DNA from: DASRDU01 sp046331565
GTDB lineage: Bacteria > Acidobacteriota > Blastocatellia > RBC074
NCBI GenBank assembly: GCA_046331565.1
Contig: JAXLQP010000001.1
Coordinates: 434,001-498,000, forward strand
Reading direction: 5' to 3'
DNA: 64,000 bases
This document shows, one piece after another, positions 32,431-41,726 of this stretch. The stretch's first letter is position 1. Each line of letters starts with the position of its first letter. The position numbers were made by a program, and so were the translations under genes. A model generated the notes under the pieces. It had not been told where the DNA came from. It did not search any database and was given only the letters and a program-made list of their open reading frames with translations.

Positions 32431-33826
32431 TTCCATTCAACTCGAATTTTTCAAGATAAGCCGGAATCTCCACCGGCCAGCCCAGTTCCTGCCTGATGCG
32501 GTCGCGCAGGGCCAGGCTGCCTTCAGGTTCGCCGTGAACGATAAAAGTCATGCGGGGCGGGCGTTTGAATCCGCCAAGCCAGCGCATGATTTCACCGGCA
32601 TCAGCGTGAGCCGACATGCTGCCCATAATTTCAATGTTCGCGCGCACCGGAATCATCCGGCCATGAATTTTGATCTCCGGTTCGCCATTCTGCAACCGCC
32701 ACCCGCGAGTGCCTGCGGCCTGATAACCGACCAGAACAATGGTGCTGTTCGGGTCGGGCAGGTTTCTTTCCAGGTGATGCAGCACGCGCCCGCCCGTCGC
32801 CATCCCCGAAGCCGAAATGATAATGGCCGGGCCTTCGAGCGCATTCAGCGCCTTTGAATTGTTGCGCCCGCTGACAAGTTGAAAGTTGCGCGTCGCCAGC
32901 GCATTGCGCCCCGCTTCGCTCAGTTGCAGCATTTCAATGTCGTGATCTTCCTGATGCTTTGCATAAAACCGCGTGGCCGAAGCCGCCATCGGTGAATCAA
33001 CGATGACCGGCAGCACCGGAATGCGGCCTGCTTCCTCAAGCTCGCGGATGTAATAAAGCAGCAGTTGCGTGCGGCCAATCGCAAAGGCCGGAATGATCAC
33101 CCTGCCGCCGCGTTCAGCGGTCTGATTGATGATTTCAGCCAGCCTGATTTTCGGGTCAGCGTGTTCGTGCAGGCGATTGCCGTAAGTTGATTCGATCAGC
33201 AGGTAATCAGCTTCGGGAACTTCGGTCGGATCGTGCAGAATCGGTTCGTTATACCGCCCCAGATCGCCCGAAAAGAGAATCGTCACCGGCTCGCGGCCCG
33301 GCTCGTGAACTTCGGCCCGCACAAAACCGGAACCGAGAATGTGGCCAGCCGGAACGAAAGTGACATTCAGAAATCTGCCCACCCTGAATGGTTCGTTGTA
33401 GCTGATGCCTCTGACCAGTTTCAGGGCGCGCCGCGCATCGGTTTCGTGATAGAGCGGCAGCGCGGGGTGATGTTTCGAGAAATGATGGCGATTGGCAAAG
33501 TCGGCGTCTTCTTCCTGGATGCGCGCTGAATCAGGCAGCATCACCGTCAGCAGATCAGCCGTGCCATTCGTGGCATAAACCGGCCCTTTGAATCCGTCGT
33601 GCGCGAGGCGCGGCAGATAACCCGAATGATCAATGTGCGCGTGCGTCAGAATCACGGCATTGATCGAAGCCGGATGCACCGGCAGCGGCTCCCAGTTCCG
33701 CAGTCGCAGTTCCTTCAGCCCCTGAAACAATCCGCAGTCAATCATGACGCGGCTGCCATCAGCGTCCAGAATGAATTTCGATCCGGTGACTGTGCCCGTT
33801 GCTCCGATGAATTGTAATGTGGCCAT
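32414..33826 (-). CDS. Beta-CASP metallo-beta-lactamase nuclease (RNase J/CPSF-like)
   Basis: A 470-residue protein of the CPSF-73/YpsC-like beta-CASP family, predicted to be an RNA exo- or endonuclease. The metallo-beta-lactamase motifs are LTHAHIDHSGYLPRL (HxHxDH), AGHILGSGFV, LFSGDLG, and the beta-CASP motifs are ESTYGNRLH, IPAFAIGRTQ, DSPMA, SASGMATGGRV and SAHADAGEI (metal His). It is a full-length, probably active enzyme. The last few residues (GTVPGA) are encoded by a palindromic repeat arm, so the original C-terminus may have been different. It is monocistronic. Confidence 0.93.
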   Translation of the reverse strand: MATLQFIGATGTVTGSKFILDADGSRVMIDCGLFQGLKELRLRNWEPLPVHPASINAVILTHAHIDHSGYLPRLAHDGFKGPVYATNGTADLLTVMLPDSARIQEEDADFANRHHFSKHHPALPLYHETDARRALKLVRGISYNEPFRVGRFLNVTFVPAGHILGSGFVRAEVHEPGREPVTILFSGDLGRYNEPILHDPTEVPEADYLLIESTYGNRLHEHADPKIRLAEIINQTAERGGRVIIPAFAIGRTQLLLYYIRELEEAGRIPVLPVIVDSPMAASATRFYAKHQEDHDIEMLQLSEAGRNALATRNFQLVSGRNNSKALNALEGPAIIISASGMATGGRVLHHLERNLPDPNSTIVLVGYQAAGTRGWRLQNGEPEIKIHGRMIPVRANIEIMGSMSAHADAGEIMRWLGGFKRPPRMTFIVHGEPEGSLALRDRIRQELGWPVEIPAYLEKFELNGTVPGA

Positions 33827-33972
33827 AGCACAGTCAAGCTAACAGACCGAATTTAATTGAGCAAGCCGGGCCTCGCGGGCGGTTGTAACGGTTGTCAATG
33901 TTGTGTTCGCCCGATTCTTCAACTACTCTTGGCCCCTCATCCGTGTGATCAGATTCCCTTCAGGAGATGCCC

Positions 33973-35709
33973 ATGAAAAACAAACTGATTGGTTCATTCG
34001 CCGCACTGCTGGTCGTTGCTCTGCTGTTCGCCTTCATCGAAACCACTGCGCGGGTTCGTTCAGCCGCGGCGATGGCTGATGCTGCCGGAAAATTTCTCGG
34101 CACATTGAATGCCGAACAGAAGGCAAAGGCGGTTTTCAGGTTCGATGATGAGCAGCGTTTTGACTGGCATTTCATTCCGCGTGACCGCAAGGGGCTGCCG
34201 CTGAAGGAAATGAATGAAACGCAGCGCCGGGCCGCGCTTGACCTGCTCCGAACGGGCCTCAGCCAGCGCGGGTTTCTGAAGGCTTCAACCATTATGACGA
34301 TGGAAAATGTGCTGCGTGAAATGGAAGGCCCGAATCGTCGTTTCCCGCGCGATCCTGAACTTTATTACTTCTCGATTTTCGGCGCGCCCGGCGCAAAACA
34401 GCCCTGGGGCTGGCGGCTGGAAGGGCATCACATCTCGCTCAATTTCACCGTCAGCAGCAGTTCAATCGTCGCTACATCGCCATCATTTTTCGGCACCAAT
34501 CCGGCAGAGGTTCGCGTGGATGTGCCGCAGAAAAGCTGGCCGCAGAAAGGCTCCCGCGTGCTGGCCGCTGAAGAAGACCTGGCCCGCGATCTGGTCAAAT
34601 CGCTGGACGCAAAACAGCGCACGAGCGCCGTCTTCAATGTCAAAGCGCCGGATGACATTCTTTCATTCAACAAGGTCAGAGCCGAACCGCTCGACAAGGC
34701 CGGAATCACGGCCAGCGAACTGAGCGGCGCGCAGTTTGAAAAGCTGACGAAGCTGGTTGAGGAATACTGCAACAACGCGCCGGAAGACCTGGCCGCCGCC
34801 CGCCGCGACAAGTTCCGCGCGGCCAGACGCGAGCAGATCAGTTTCGCGTGGGCCGGTGGCATCGAAAAAAACGAGCCGCATTATTACCGTATTCAGACGC
34901 CCGCCTTCCTGATCGAATACGACGACACACAGAACAACGCCAATCACATTCATTCAGTCTGGCGCGATTTCAACGGCGATTTCGGGCGTGACCTGCTGGC
35001 CGAGCATTATCGGAATACGCCGCATGATCAGTCAGCGGCAACGGGTGATTCGAAAGATGTGCCGCCGCAGTTTGGCACCGGAGGAATAATCGGCACAGTC
35101 CCGAACTTCGGAGAGCAGAGGGTGAAAAGTAAGGAAGTGCCATATTCGAGTGTGGAAACAAAGCCTGTACTCCTTTACAAGGAGAAACCAAAATATACTC
35201 AGGAGGCGCTTGATAATGGTGTCGAAGGGGCAGTTGTTCTGAGCTTCACCGTGACGACAGAGGGAAGCGTCAAAGACATCAGAGTAATTCGCGGCTTGCC
35301 GGATGGCCTGACCGAAACAGCCATCGAGGCCGCGAAAATGATGAGATGGAAGCCGGGAATAAAGAATGGCGAGCTTGTTGCCGTCAGGCTTTCGGCTGTC
35401 GAGTTCAGTTACAGTTTGTGGCACGAGGCAGGAAAAAAAGGCGTTACTCATCCGGTCATTACCTTCAGGCCGCAGCCTGAATACACGGAGCAGGCAAAAC
35501 AAAACAGAGTCGAAGGAAAAGTTATTCTGGAAGCAATCTTCACAAAGTCAGGTCAGTTGACTTCAATCAAAGTCAGACAAGGATTGCCGGAGGGGTTGAC
35601 GGACAAAGCCATCGAAGCCGCCAAACAGATCCGTTTCACTCCAGCCACCAGAAAAGGAGTATCCGTAGATGCGCTGGATGTCATCGAGTTTGAATTCAGA
35701 CTGAATTAA
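33973..35709 (+). CDS. DUF3500 protein fused to two TonB C-terminal domains
   Basis: A 578-residue protein from the ATG at 33973, with CAGGAG upstream. A signal peptide or anchor comes first (LIGSFAALLVVALLFAFIETT). Residues about 35-345 look like DUF3500 (LNAEQKAKAVFRFDDEQRFDWHFIPR, FSIFGAPGAKQPWGWRLEGHH, HYYRIQTPAFLIEYDDTQNN, HIHSVWRDFNGDFG). The C-terminus has two TonB-type domains (RVIRGLPDGLTETAIEAAKM near residue 445; VRQGLPEGLTDKAIEAAKQ near 545) each ending in a family-typical beta strand. The C-terminal part is visibly richer in AAA/AGA codons and A+T than the N-terminal part, suggesting a recent fusion. The function is unknown, and no ExbB/D partner is present. Confidence 0.8.
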   Translation: MKNKLIGSFAALLVVALLFAFIETTARVRSAAAMADAAGKFLGTLNAEQKAKAVFRFDDEQRFDWHFIPRDRKGLPLKEMNETQRRAALDLLRTGLSQRGFLKASTIMTMENVLREMEGPNRRFPRDPELYYFSIFGAPGAKQPWGWRLEGHHISLNFTVSSSSIVATSPSFFGTNPAEVRVDVPQKSWPQKGSRVLAAEEDLARDLVKSLDAKQRTSAVFNVKAPDDILSFNKVRAEPLDKAGITASELSGAQFEKLTKLVEEYCNNAPEDLAAARRDKFRAARREQISFAWAGGIEKNEPHYYRIQTPAFLIEYDDTQNNANHIHSVWRDFNGDFGRDLLAEHYRNTPHDQSAATGDSKDVPPQFGTGGIIGTVPNFGEQRVKSKEVPYSSVETKPVLLYKEKPKYTQEALDNGVEGAVVLSFTVTTEGSVKDIRVIRGLPDGLTETAIEAAKMMRWKPGIKNGELVAVRLSAVEFSYSLWHEAGKKGVTHPVITFRPQPEYTEQAKQNRVEGKVILEAIFTKSGQLTSIKVRQGLPEGLTDKAIEAAKQIRFTPATRKGVSVDALDVIEFEFRLN

Positions 35710-35777
35710 GGAAGGTAATGTTGCTGACGGTTGTTTCTGCGCTGAAAGGGAATTTGAAAACAGGTGCTGGATTCCCT

Positions 35778-35957
35778 GTCCGCGAAGCGGACGAATTCAA
35801 TAGCGGCGGGTGCAACCCGCCGGAACGAGCCGCCCGCCACCGTCCCTGAAGGGGACGCCGTAATCAACTACAATGCGACTCTTTCAGAGTCGGAAAATCT
35901 GTTGTTCACTTCGGCGGGTTGCACCCGCCGCTATTGAATTTGTCTGCTTCGCAGACG
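35778..35957. repeat. Nested inverted repeat upstream of hrpB
   Basis: The outer arms (35778-35823 and 35914-35957) contain GTCCGCGAAGCGGAC, TTCAATAGCGGCGGGTG and CAACCCGCCG words and their complement, with small self-palindromes in each arm. A short CGTCCCTGAAGGGGACG hairpin (35842-35858) lies inside. The element ends 13 bases before the hrpB ATG. The 261-base spacer contains no other recognisable signal. Confidence 0.88.
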
Positions 35958-35970
35958 AAAGCATGTGGTA

Positions 35971-38553
35971 ATGACTCAGATGCTGCGCCTGCCGGTTGAT
36001 TCACTCCTGCCTGAAATCATCGCCTCGCTGCGCCATTCTCCCAACCTTGTTATTGAAGCCCCGCCGGGCGCGGGCAAAACGACGCGGGTTCCGCCTGCGC
36101 TGCTTGATGCCGGTCTGGCGGGCGATGGCGAAGTCTGGGTACTTGAACCGCGTCGTCTGGCGGCGCGTTTGTCAGCGCGACGGGTTGCTGAAGAACGCAG
36201 TGAAAAGCCGGGTGAGACGGTTGGCTATCAGGTGCGCTTTGATGAAGTCAGCGGCCCGCGCACACGGCTGCGATTTCTGACTGAAGGCGTGCTGACGCGA
36301 AAGCTGCTGGCTGATCCTCACTTGAGCCGCGCTGGCATTATTATTCTTGATGAATTTCACGAACGGCATTTGCAGGCTGATCTGGCGCTGGCGCTGCTCA
36401 GGCGTTTGCAGCGAACGACGCGGCCTGAACTGAAGATTGTGGCCATGTCAGCGACGCTTGAGGCTGATCCGATTGCTGATTTTCTGGGTGATTGTCCGAT
36501 TCTGCGATCTGAGGGAAAGCTTTACGAAGTCACCATCGAACACGCTCCGGCTTACGATCAGCGACCGCTGAGTGAACAGGTGGCGGCGGCGCTGGAACGC
36601 CTGATCACGCAGGGGCTGGATGGCGATGTGCTGGTCTTTCTGCCGGGCGCGGCTGAAATCAGACGAGCGCAAGTGTCGTGTGAAAGGCTGGCTGCCGCGC
36701 ATCATCTGCTCGTGCTGCCATTGCACGGCGAACTGCCCGCTGCTGAACAGGATCGCGCCATTCGCCCTGCGACGCAGCGCAAAATCATCCTGTCAACCAA
36801 TGTCGCTGAAACTTCGATCACGATTGACGGAGTTGTGGCCGTGATTGATTCAGGCCTGGCGCGCATCGCCAGTCATTCGCCCTGGTCGGGCCTGCCGCTG
36901 CTTAACGTCGGACGCATCAGCCAGGCCGCAGCCGCACAACGCGCCGGACGCGCCGGGCGCACGCGGCCTGGTCGCTGCCTGCGACTTTATACCGCACAGG
37001 ATTTTGCGGCGCGGCCCGCGCACGAAACTCCTGAAGTGCAGCGCCTCGATCTTGCAGAACCGGCGCTTGAACTGCACGCCGCAGGCATCACGAACCCGGC
37101 AGACTTTGAATGGTTCGAGCCGCCATCGGCTGCGGCGCTCGCAGCGGCTGAAAATCTGCTCGTCAGGCTTGGCGCTATTCATCGCACTGGAACAATCACC
37201 GATACAGGCCGCCGGATGCTGCGCTTTCCGCTGCACCCGCGACAATCGAGAATGCTGGTTGAAACTGAACGCCGCAATGTTGCCCGCGATGCCTGCATCG
37301 TTGCGGCTCTGACCGGCGAGCGCGACATCAGGCAGTCAGACATGGCGCGCCCAAATCGTGACAACAAAAGCGAAGCGGCAAAGTCTGTCGGCCCGTCTGA
37401 TCTGCTGCACCTGCTCGACCTGTTTGCCGAAGCTGAAGCTGCAAAATTCGCGGCTGAAAAATTGCGCGCGCTCAATCTTGATTCCGGCGCAGCGCTGGCC
37501 GTTGATCGGGTGCGGCGTCAGTTGCAGCGAATGGTCAGAAATGACGCGAAGTCCAATCACGCGGGCGATGATGAACAACTGCTGATTTCGATTCTCAGCG
37601 GTTATCCCGACCGCGTGGCGCGTCGTCGCAAAAAGGGCGAGCCTGACCTGCTGCTGTCAAATGGCGCAGGCGCAACGCTGTCGCATTCGAGTGTGGTGCG
37701 TGCGGCTGAATTTATGGTGGCTGTCGAAGTTGAAGAACGCCGCGATCAATCATCGGCCAATCGCAGCGGCAGCCTCGTGCGCCTGGCGAGCGCGATCAAA
37801 CCGGACTGGCTGCTTGACCTGTTCAGCGAAGCCATCACTGAAACCACCGAAGCCGCCTGGAATGCTCAGGCGGAGCGGGTCGAAACCGTCAGCCGGTTGC
37901 TTTACGATCAACTGGTCATTGATGAATCGCGCAGCGCCGTTGCCAATAACGATCAGGTCGCGCAGGTGCTTGCCGCCGCCGCACTCAGCGCCGGGTTGCG
38001 CGCTTTTATTGATGAAGATGAACTCACCAGTTTACTGGCCCGCGTCGAATTTATGGCGCGCACCTTTCCTGAAGCCGGGTTCACTGAAATCACTGAAGCC
38101 GATGCACAGGCCGCGATAGCTGAATTGTGCCGGGGCCGCCGCAGCTTTGCTGAATTGCGCGCTGCCGTGCAAAGCGGAGAACTCAGGCAACTGTTATTGG
38201 CGCGCCTTTCTCCTGAACAACTTTCACTGCTGACGCGGATGGCTCCTGAACGCATCGGCGTTGGCTCGCGCCGCCATGTGCGCATCAATTACGAAACCGG
38301 CAAAGCGCCCTGGATTGCCTCGCGGATGCAGGATTTCTTCGGCCTCAGATCAGGGCCGGTCATTGCCGGAGGCCGCGTGCCGCTGGTGCTGCATCTGCTG
38401 GCGCCCAATCAGCGCCCGGTGCAGGTAACAACCGACCTGGCCGGATTCTGGCAGCGCACATACCCGCAGGTACGCCGCGAACTCAGCCGCCGCTACCCGC
38501 GCCATCAGTGGCCCGAAAATCCACTTGAAGCAACTCCAACTGCCAAAAGTTAA
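35971..38553 (+). CDS. hrpB: ATP-dependent RNA helicase HrpB (DEAH family)
   Basis: An 860-residue superfamily 2 helicase. Motif I is EAPPGAGKTTRVPPALL (about residue 30), motif II DEFH in IIILDEFHERHLQADL, motif III MSATLEADP, motif V STNVAETSITIDGVV and motif VI QRAGRAGRTRPG. After the core come the HrpB-specific helical region and C-terminus, including GYPDRVARRRKKGEPDLLLSN. The protein is a predicted RNA helicase of unknown biological role. Bacterial HrpB is usually non-essential. The ATG at 35971 is preferred; a GTG six bases earlier is possible. No T-run follows the gene, but a purine-rich repeat does. Confidence 0.95.
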   Translation: MTQMLRLPVDSLLPEIIASLRHSPNLVIEAPPGAGKTTRVPPALLDAGLAGDGEVWVLEPRRLAARLSARRVAEERSEKPGETVGYQVRFDEVSGPRTRLRFLTEGVLTRKLLADPHLSRAGIIILDEFHERHLQADLALALLRRLQRTTRPELKIVAMSATLEADPIADFLGDCPILRSEGKLYEVTIEHAPAYDQRPLSEQVAAALERLITQGLDGDVLVFLPGAAEIRRAQVSCERLAAAHHLLVLPLHGELPAAEQDRAIRPATQRKIILSTNVAETSITIDGVVAVIDSGLARIASHSPWSGLPLLNVGRISQAAAAQRAGRAGRTRPGRCLRLYTAQDFAARPAHETPEVQRLDLAEPALELHAAGITNPADFEWFEPPSAAALAAAENLLVRLGAIHRTGTITDTGRRMLRFPLHPRQSRMLVETERRNVARDACIVAALTGERDIRQSDMARPNRDNKSEAAKSVGPSDLLHLLDLFAEAEAAKFAAEKLRALNLDSGAALAVDRVRRQLQRMVRNDAKSNHAGDDEQLLISILSGYPDRVARRRKKGEPDLLLSNGAGATLSHSSVVRAAEFMVAVEVEERRDQSSANRSGSLVRLASAIKPDWLLDLFSEAITETTEAAWNAQAERVETVSRLLYDQLVIDESRSAVANNDQVAQVLAAAALSAGLRAFIDEDELTSLLARVEFMARTFPEAGFTEITEADAQAAIAELCRGRRSFAELRAAVQSGELRQLLLARLSPEQLSLLTRMAPERIGVGSRRHVRINYETGKAPWIASRMQDFFGLRSGPVIAGGRVPLVLHLLAPNQRPVQVTTDLAGFWQRTYPQVRRELSRRYPRHQWPENPLEATPTAKS

Positions 38554-38576
38554 ATTGAATTTGAGGATGAGGTGAA

Positions 38577-38757
38577 AGCGGGGAAAAGGAGAAGAGGAGA
38601 AGAGGAGAAAGGGAGAAGAGGAGAAAAGGGGAAGAGGAGAAAAGGAGAAGAGTAGAAAAGGTAAGTTCGGTTTCAATTCTATTTCGTCACCCCTTTACGC
38701 TTCTCCCCGTCTCCTTTTCCCCTTTCCCCTTTTCTCCTCTTCTCCTCTTCCCCCGTG
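38577..38757. repeat. Inverted repeat, GAGAAGAGGAGAAG family
   Basis: The plus strand reads as GGAGAAGAGGAGAAGAGG words (38577-38660) and then the complementary CTTCTCC/CTCCTCTTC words (38697-38755). The 294-base spacer between hrpB and the oxidoreductase is nearly filled by it. Simple-sequence arms would allow many slipped pairings. A purine-only strand of this length may also form triplex structures. Confidence 0.8.
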
Positions 38758-38847
38758 TCCCCCGTGGTTGATCTGTTCGGGAATATCCAGGATGCCGCAG
38801 CCGATATATGATTGAGTGTGTAAATCGAAAGAGGAGCAGTAAAGTTT

Positions 38848-39864
38848 ATGGCGCTGTTTGATTCGCTTGAGCAACTCAATCAAAGTCGTCGCGGGACGAG
38901 TCGCCGGATGTTTCTGTTTTCCGGCGCGGGGCTGGTCGTTTCTTACTTCGGTTATCGCTGGTGGCGTGACCGCGCGCGTCCGATTGCGCAGCACAGGACC
39001 AGATTCATTACGCCGAACAATGAATTTTACCTGACGCAGATTGATGACGGATTTTCTCCGGCAGTGCAGAAAAACAAATGGCGGTTGCAGGTCAGCGGTT
39101 TTGAAGGGCAGTCGCTGGCGCTCGGTTACGATGAACTGCTGAAACTCGAACGGCGCAGGATTTATAAAACCTTCGCCTGCGTCGGCAACGAAGTCGGCGG
39201 CCCGGCCATCGGCAATGCTGAATGGACTGTGACGCCGCTCGCGCCGCTGATTCATCAGGTGCTCGGCGCACAGCGCGACGGCGTGCGCGTGGTCTTTCAC
39301 GCACTGGATGGTTTTTATTCGAGCGTGCCGCTTGAAGTCGCGCTGAGCGAACAGTCATTCATCGCTTATGAAATGAATGGCGTTGAATTGCCGAAGCGTC
39401 ACGGCTGGCCTGCGCGAGTTTTGCTGCCGGGTGTTTATGGCATGAAGCAGCCGCGCTGGCTGGAGCGCATTGAAGTCACCGACAAGTCAGTTTCAGGTTA
39501 CTGGGAAAAGCGCGGATGGTGCAGCGAATGTCTGGTGAAAATGACCGCGCGTTTTGATGCGGCGCTCAGGCAGGATGACGGTTCGTGGCTGGTGACGGGC
39601 ATTGCTTATTGCGGCGCGCAGCCGGTTGGCACAGTCGAAATCAGCGCCGATGAAGGCCGCACCTGGCAGCAGGCACGACTGACCAGTGAAACTCAGCCGA
39701 ATGCGTGGGCAACGTGGGAATGGAAGTGGAAGCCTGAAAGATCGGGCGAAAACCTGCTGACCGTGCGCGTCACGAATGCGGCGGGTGAAAGGCAGATTGA
39801 AAGTTACAGCGGCAGCATGCCTTCGGGCGCGACGGGACTGCATCGCGTCACGGTGCAGGTCTGA
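38848..39864 (+). CDS. Molybdopterin-binding oxidoreductase, sulfite-oxidase family, TAT-exported
   Basis: A 338-residue protein. The N-terminus has two Arg residues before a hydrophobic stretch (TSRRMFLFSGAGLVVSY), typical of a TAT signal. The sulfite-oxidase-type Mo domain follows: YDELLKLERR, TFACVGNEVGGP (the conserved Cys ligand of Mo, about residue 110), ALDGFYSSVPLEVAL, GWPARVLLPGVYGMKQPRWL, and a C-terminal dimerisation-like domain (EISADEGRTWQQARL). Without a heme domain it resembles the YedY/MsrP-type or plain SUOX-like group. Substrate unknown. A shared terminator lies beyond its stop. Confidence 0.88.
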   Translation: MALFDSLEQLNQSRRGTSRRMFLFSGAGLVVSYFGYRWWRDRARPIAQHRTRFITPNNEFYLTQIDDGFSPAVQKNKWRLQVSGFEGQSLALGYDELLKLERRRIYKTFACVGNEVGGPAIGNAEWTVTPLAPLIHQVLGAQRDGVRVVFHALDGFYSSVPLEVALSEQSFIAYEMNGVELPKRHGWPARVLLPGVYGMKQPRWLERIEVTDKSVSGYWEKRGWCSECLVKMTARFDAALRQDDGSWLVTGIAYCGAQPVGTVEISADEGRTWQQARLTSETQPNAWATWEWKWKPERSGENLLTVRVTNAAGERQIESYSGSMPSGATGLHRVTVQV

Positions 39865-39886
39865 TGAACTCAGAAACGCCGAAAAT

Positions 39887-39928
39887 AAAACAGCCTGCTG
39901 AAATCTTTGGAATTCAGCAGGCTGTTTT
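39887..39928. terminator. Perfect 16-bp bidirectional terminator
   Basis: AAAACAGCCTGCTGAA (39887-39902) pairs exactly with its complement (39913-39928) around a 10-base loop. A residues precede and T residues follow, so it can terminate the oxidoreductase (plus) and the convergent secreted protein (minus). Confidence 0.93.
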
Positions 39929-39944
39929 GATTTGTGAGCCAGGC

Positions 39945-41045
39945 TTACCAGCTTACTTCAATTTCGTATTGCGATGAGCCGCCATCCTTGTCTTCGATTC
40001 TGATGGTGGCGGTGAAATTGTTGTACTGGTTCGGCTGTTCAATGACGGTGACTCTGCCGCGACCTTTGAGCTTGCGCACGCTGACGGTGCGAGACGCATT
40101 CGGCAGAGTTTTGCTGAAACGGTAATCAGCGCCGATGATCGGCACTCCGGCCTGATGCTCGATGTAAATCTGACTGCCTCTGATGCGCAGCAGGTCAGCG
40201 CCGTCAACGCGACCCGACCAGACCAGGCCGACACCAAACGGCTGATTGTCACCACGCCCCGGATAGTCATTGCGTGGCCGGTCATAATCAGGCCGCTGAC
40301 GCGGAGTCTGCCACGCCAGCGTGAAGGAATAACGGCTCGTGCCGCCCTGCGGGTCGCGGATTCTGACAGAAGTGGTGAAATCATTCTGCCGCGATGGTTG
40401 TTCGATCAGGCGAATTTCGCCGCGCCCGCTCGTTTCAACCAGACTGACCTGAAACGGTTGCAGCGGCATGGCTCTCGAAAATCGCTGATTATTATCCGTG
40501 ACGCCGTTGCCGCTGACGTGATCAATCCTGACATCGCCGCCGCGCACTCTGATGATTGATTCGCCGTCCACGCGGCCTGTCCATTCAAACGTTTCGGTGT
40601 CGCGTCCCCGGTTCCAGCCGCCGGTGCGCGGCCTTTCCCAGAGCAGTTCAAAGGCATAGATTCCGGTGCCCCGGTCGTGATCATCAATCCTGACCAGAGC
40701 CGTAAAGTTGTTTTCACTGCGCGGCTGTTCAAGCAGTGTGACCTCGCCGCGTCCTTCGATGACATTGAGCCGCACATCCACGCGCTGCAAGGGCAGCGGA
40801 TCGGAAAAGTCATAACGCTGTCGCTGCACGGGAGAGCCTGAGCGGTATTCATAATCAACCTGACGGCGGCTGATGCGGATGAAGGTCGTGCCGTCTACCA
40901 CGCCTTCCCAGCGAAAGCGGGCGAGGCGGCTGTCGTCGCGGTTATCACCATAAGTATCGCGCTGTGCCAAGGCCGCCGTCACCGACAGCAGGCACAGCAG
41001 CAGGGCGCTGATTGTGTGCAATAAAATTGTTTTTCTGTGTGTCAT
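39945..41045 (-). CDS. Secreted protein with three tandem ~100-residue repeats
   Basis: A 366-residue protein with a signal peptide (TISALLLCLLSVTAALAQ). It consists of three related units, each starting with a RWEGVVDGTTFIRI, EWTGRVDGESIIRV or VWSGRVDGADLLRI strand, followed by a second strand (QVDYEY, DVRIDHVSG, QIYIEHQAG), a GRGEVTLLEQP, GRGEIRLIEQP or GRGRVTVIEQP motif, and an FTALVRI, FTTSVRI or FTATIRI plus Y-x-F/I-E closing strand. I do not recognise the family. The regular beta-strand pattern suggests a repeat-based adhesin-like or scaffold fold in the envelope. The linker between units two and three is rich in Arg, Pro and Asn. Confidence 0.75.
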   Translation of the reverse strand: MTHRKTILLHTISALLLCLLSVTAALAQRDTYGDNRDDSRLARFRWEGVVDGTTFIRISRRQVDYEYRSGSPVQRQRYDFSDPLPLQRVDVRLNVIEGRGEVTLLEQPRSENNFTALVRIDDHDRGTGIYAFELLWERPRTGGWNRGRDTETFEWTGRVDGESIIRVRGGDVRIDHVSGNGVTDNNQRFSRAMPLQPFQVSLVETSGRGEIRLIEQPSRQNDFTTSVRIRDPQGGTSRYSFTLAWQTPRQRPDYDRPRNDYPGRGDNQPFGVGLVWSGRVDGADLLRIRGSQIYIEHQAGVPIIGADYRFSKTLPNASRTVSVRKLKGRGRVTVIEQPNQYNNFTATIRIEDKDGGSSQYEIEVSW

Positions 41046-41196
41046 AGCTTCGCCTCCAGTGATGGCAAAGGGGTAATCGTGTTGTCAGCGGGGGTTATAC
41101 CATCAGTCTTCGCAGTGAGCAAAAAATCTAATGTCTCACGCGCGGGCTTATGATGCAGGTCGAAGCTGGCGGGATGTTCGGATGAAAAATACCAGA

Positions 41197-41281
41197 CAGA
41201 CCACAGATGACGCGGACGGCGGCGGATTGACGCTGATCTGATTCGCGCTGATCCGCCGCCATCCGTTCAATCTGCGGTCTA
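41197..41281. repeat. Inverted repeat, ACCACAGATGACGCGG family
   Basis: The left arm (41198-41238) is AGACCACAGATGACGCGGAC followed by GGCGGCGGATTGACGCTGAT and the right arm (41241-41280) its near-complement ending TCTGCGGTCT. The same words appear singly at 3.73 kb. It overlaps the last codon of the 148-residue gene at 41279. Confidence 0.85.
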
Positions 41282-41725
41282 TTCCTTTTTATCAAGGTAC
41301 GGTTTGAGTTGTTTGACCAGGTTGCGGGCCAGGTGCGGTTCGATTTCGCCGCCGAGTGAACTGGCTTCAACCGCAAGCAGCACATGCCTGGTCTGAGCGT
41401 CAATCAGCCTGATGGTAAAGCGCGTGGTCAGTTTTTTGCGCGTGACTTCGGCAATCAGATCGGCTTCTTCACGATTGGTGGTAATTGCCAGGCCCCAGCG
41501 ACGAAAGTCGGGCTGGTTGAGCAGTTCGCGTTCAAGTGCTTCGCGGTCAAAAAAATCCGACCGCGCGTGAATGAAGATGACCCGTGCCGCCCGAATCACG
41601 GCTTCAGGCGTGCGATCAACTTCAGCCTGTTCGCGCGTCGGTGAGGCTGAAGTCTGACCGGTTCCTGAAACAAACAGCAGGCACAGGGTCAGCAGGCAGA
41701 TGAATGATGTGGTCAGCCGGATCAT
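41279..41725 (-). CDS. Small secreted protein of unknown function
   Basis: A 148-residue protein with a signal peptide (LTTSFICLLTLCLLFVSGTGQTSA). The mature part has alternating motifs (AVIRAARVIFIHARSDFFDREALERELL, RWGLAITTNREEADLIAEVTRK, TTRFTIRLIDAQTRHVLLAVEAS) suggesting an alpha/beta fold with a C-terminal helix (LARNLVKQLKPYLDKKE), similar in style to small predicted lipoprotein-like DUFs. The start has a duplicated AGGGAGGAAATC immediately upstream. The final codon abuts an inverted repeat. Function unknown. Confidence 0.65.
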   Translation of the reverse strand: MIRLTTSFICLLTLCLLFVSGTGQTSASPTREQAEVDRTPEAVIRAARVIFIHARSDFFDREALERELLNQPDFRRWGLAITTNREEADLIAEVTRKKLTTRFTIRLIDAQTRHVLLAVEASSLGGEIEPHLARNLVKQLKPYLDKKE

Positions 41726-41726
41726 A

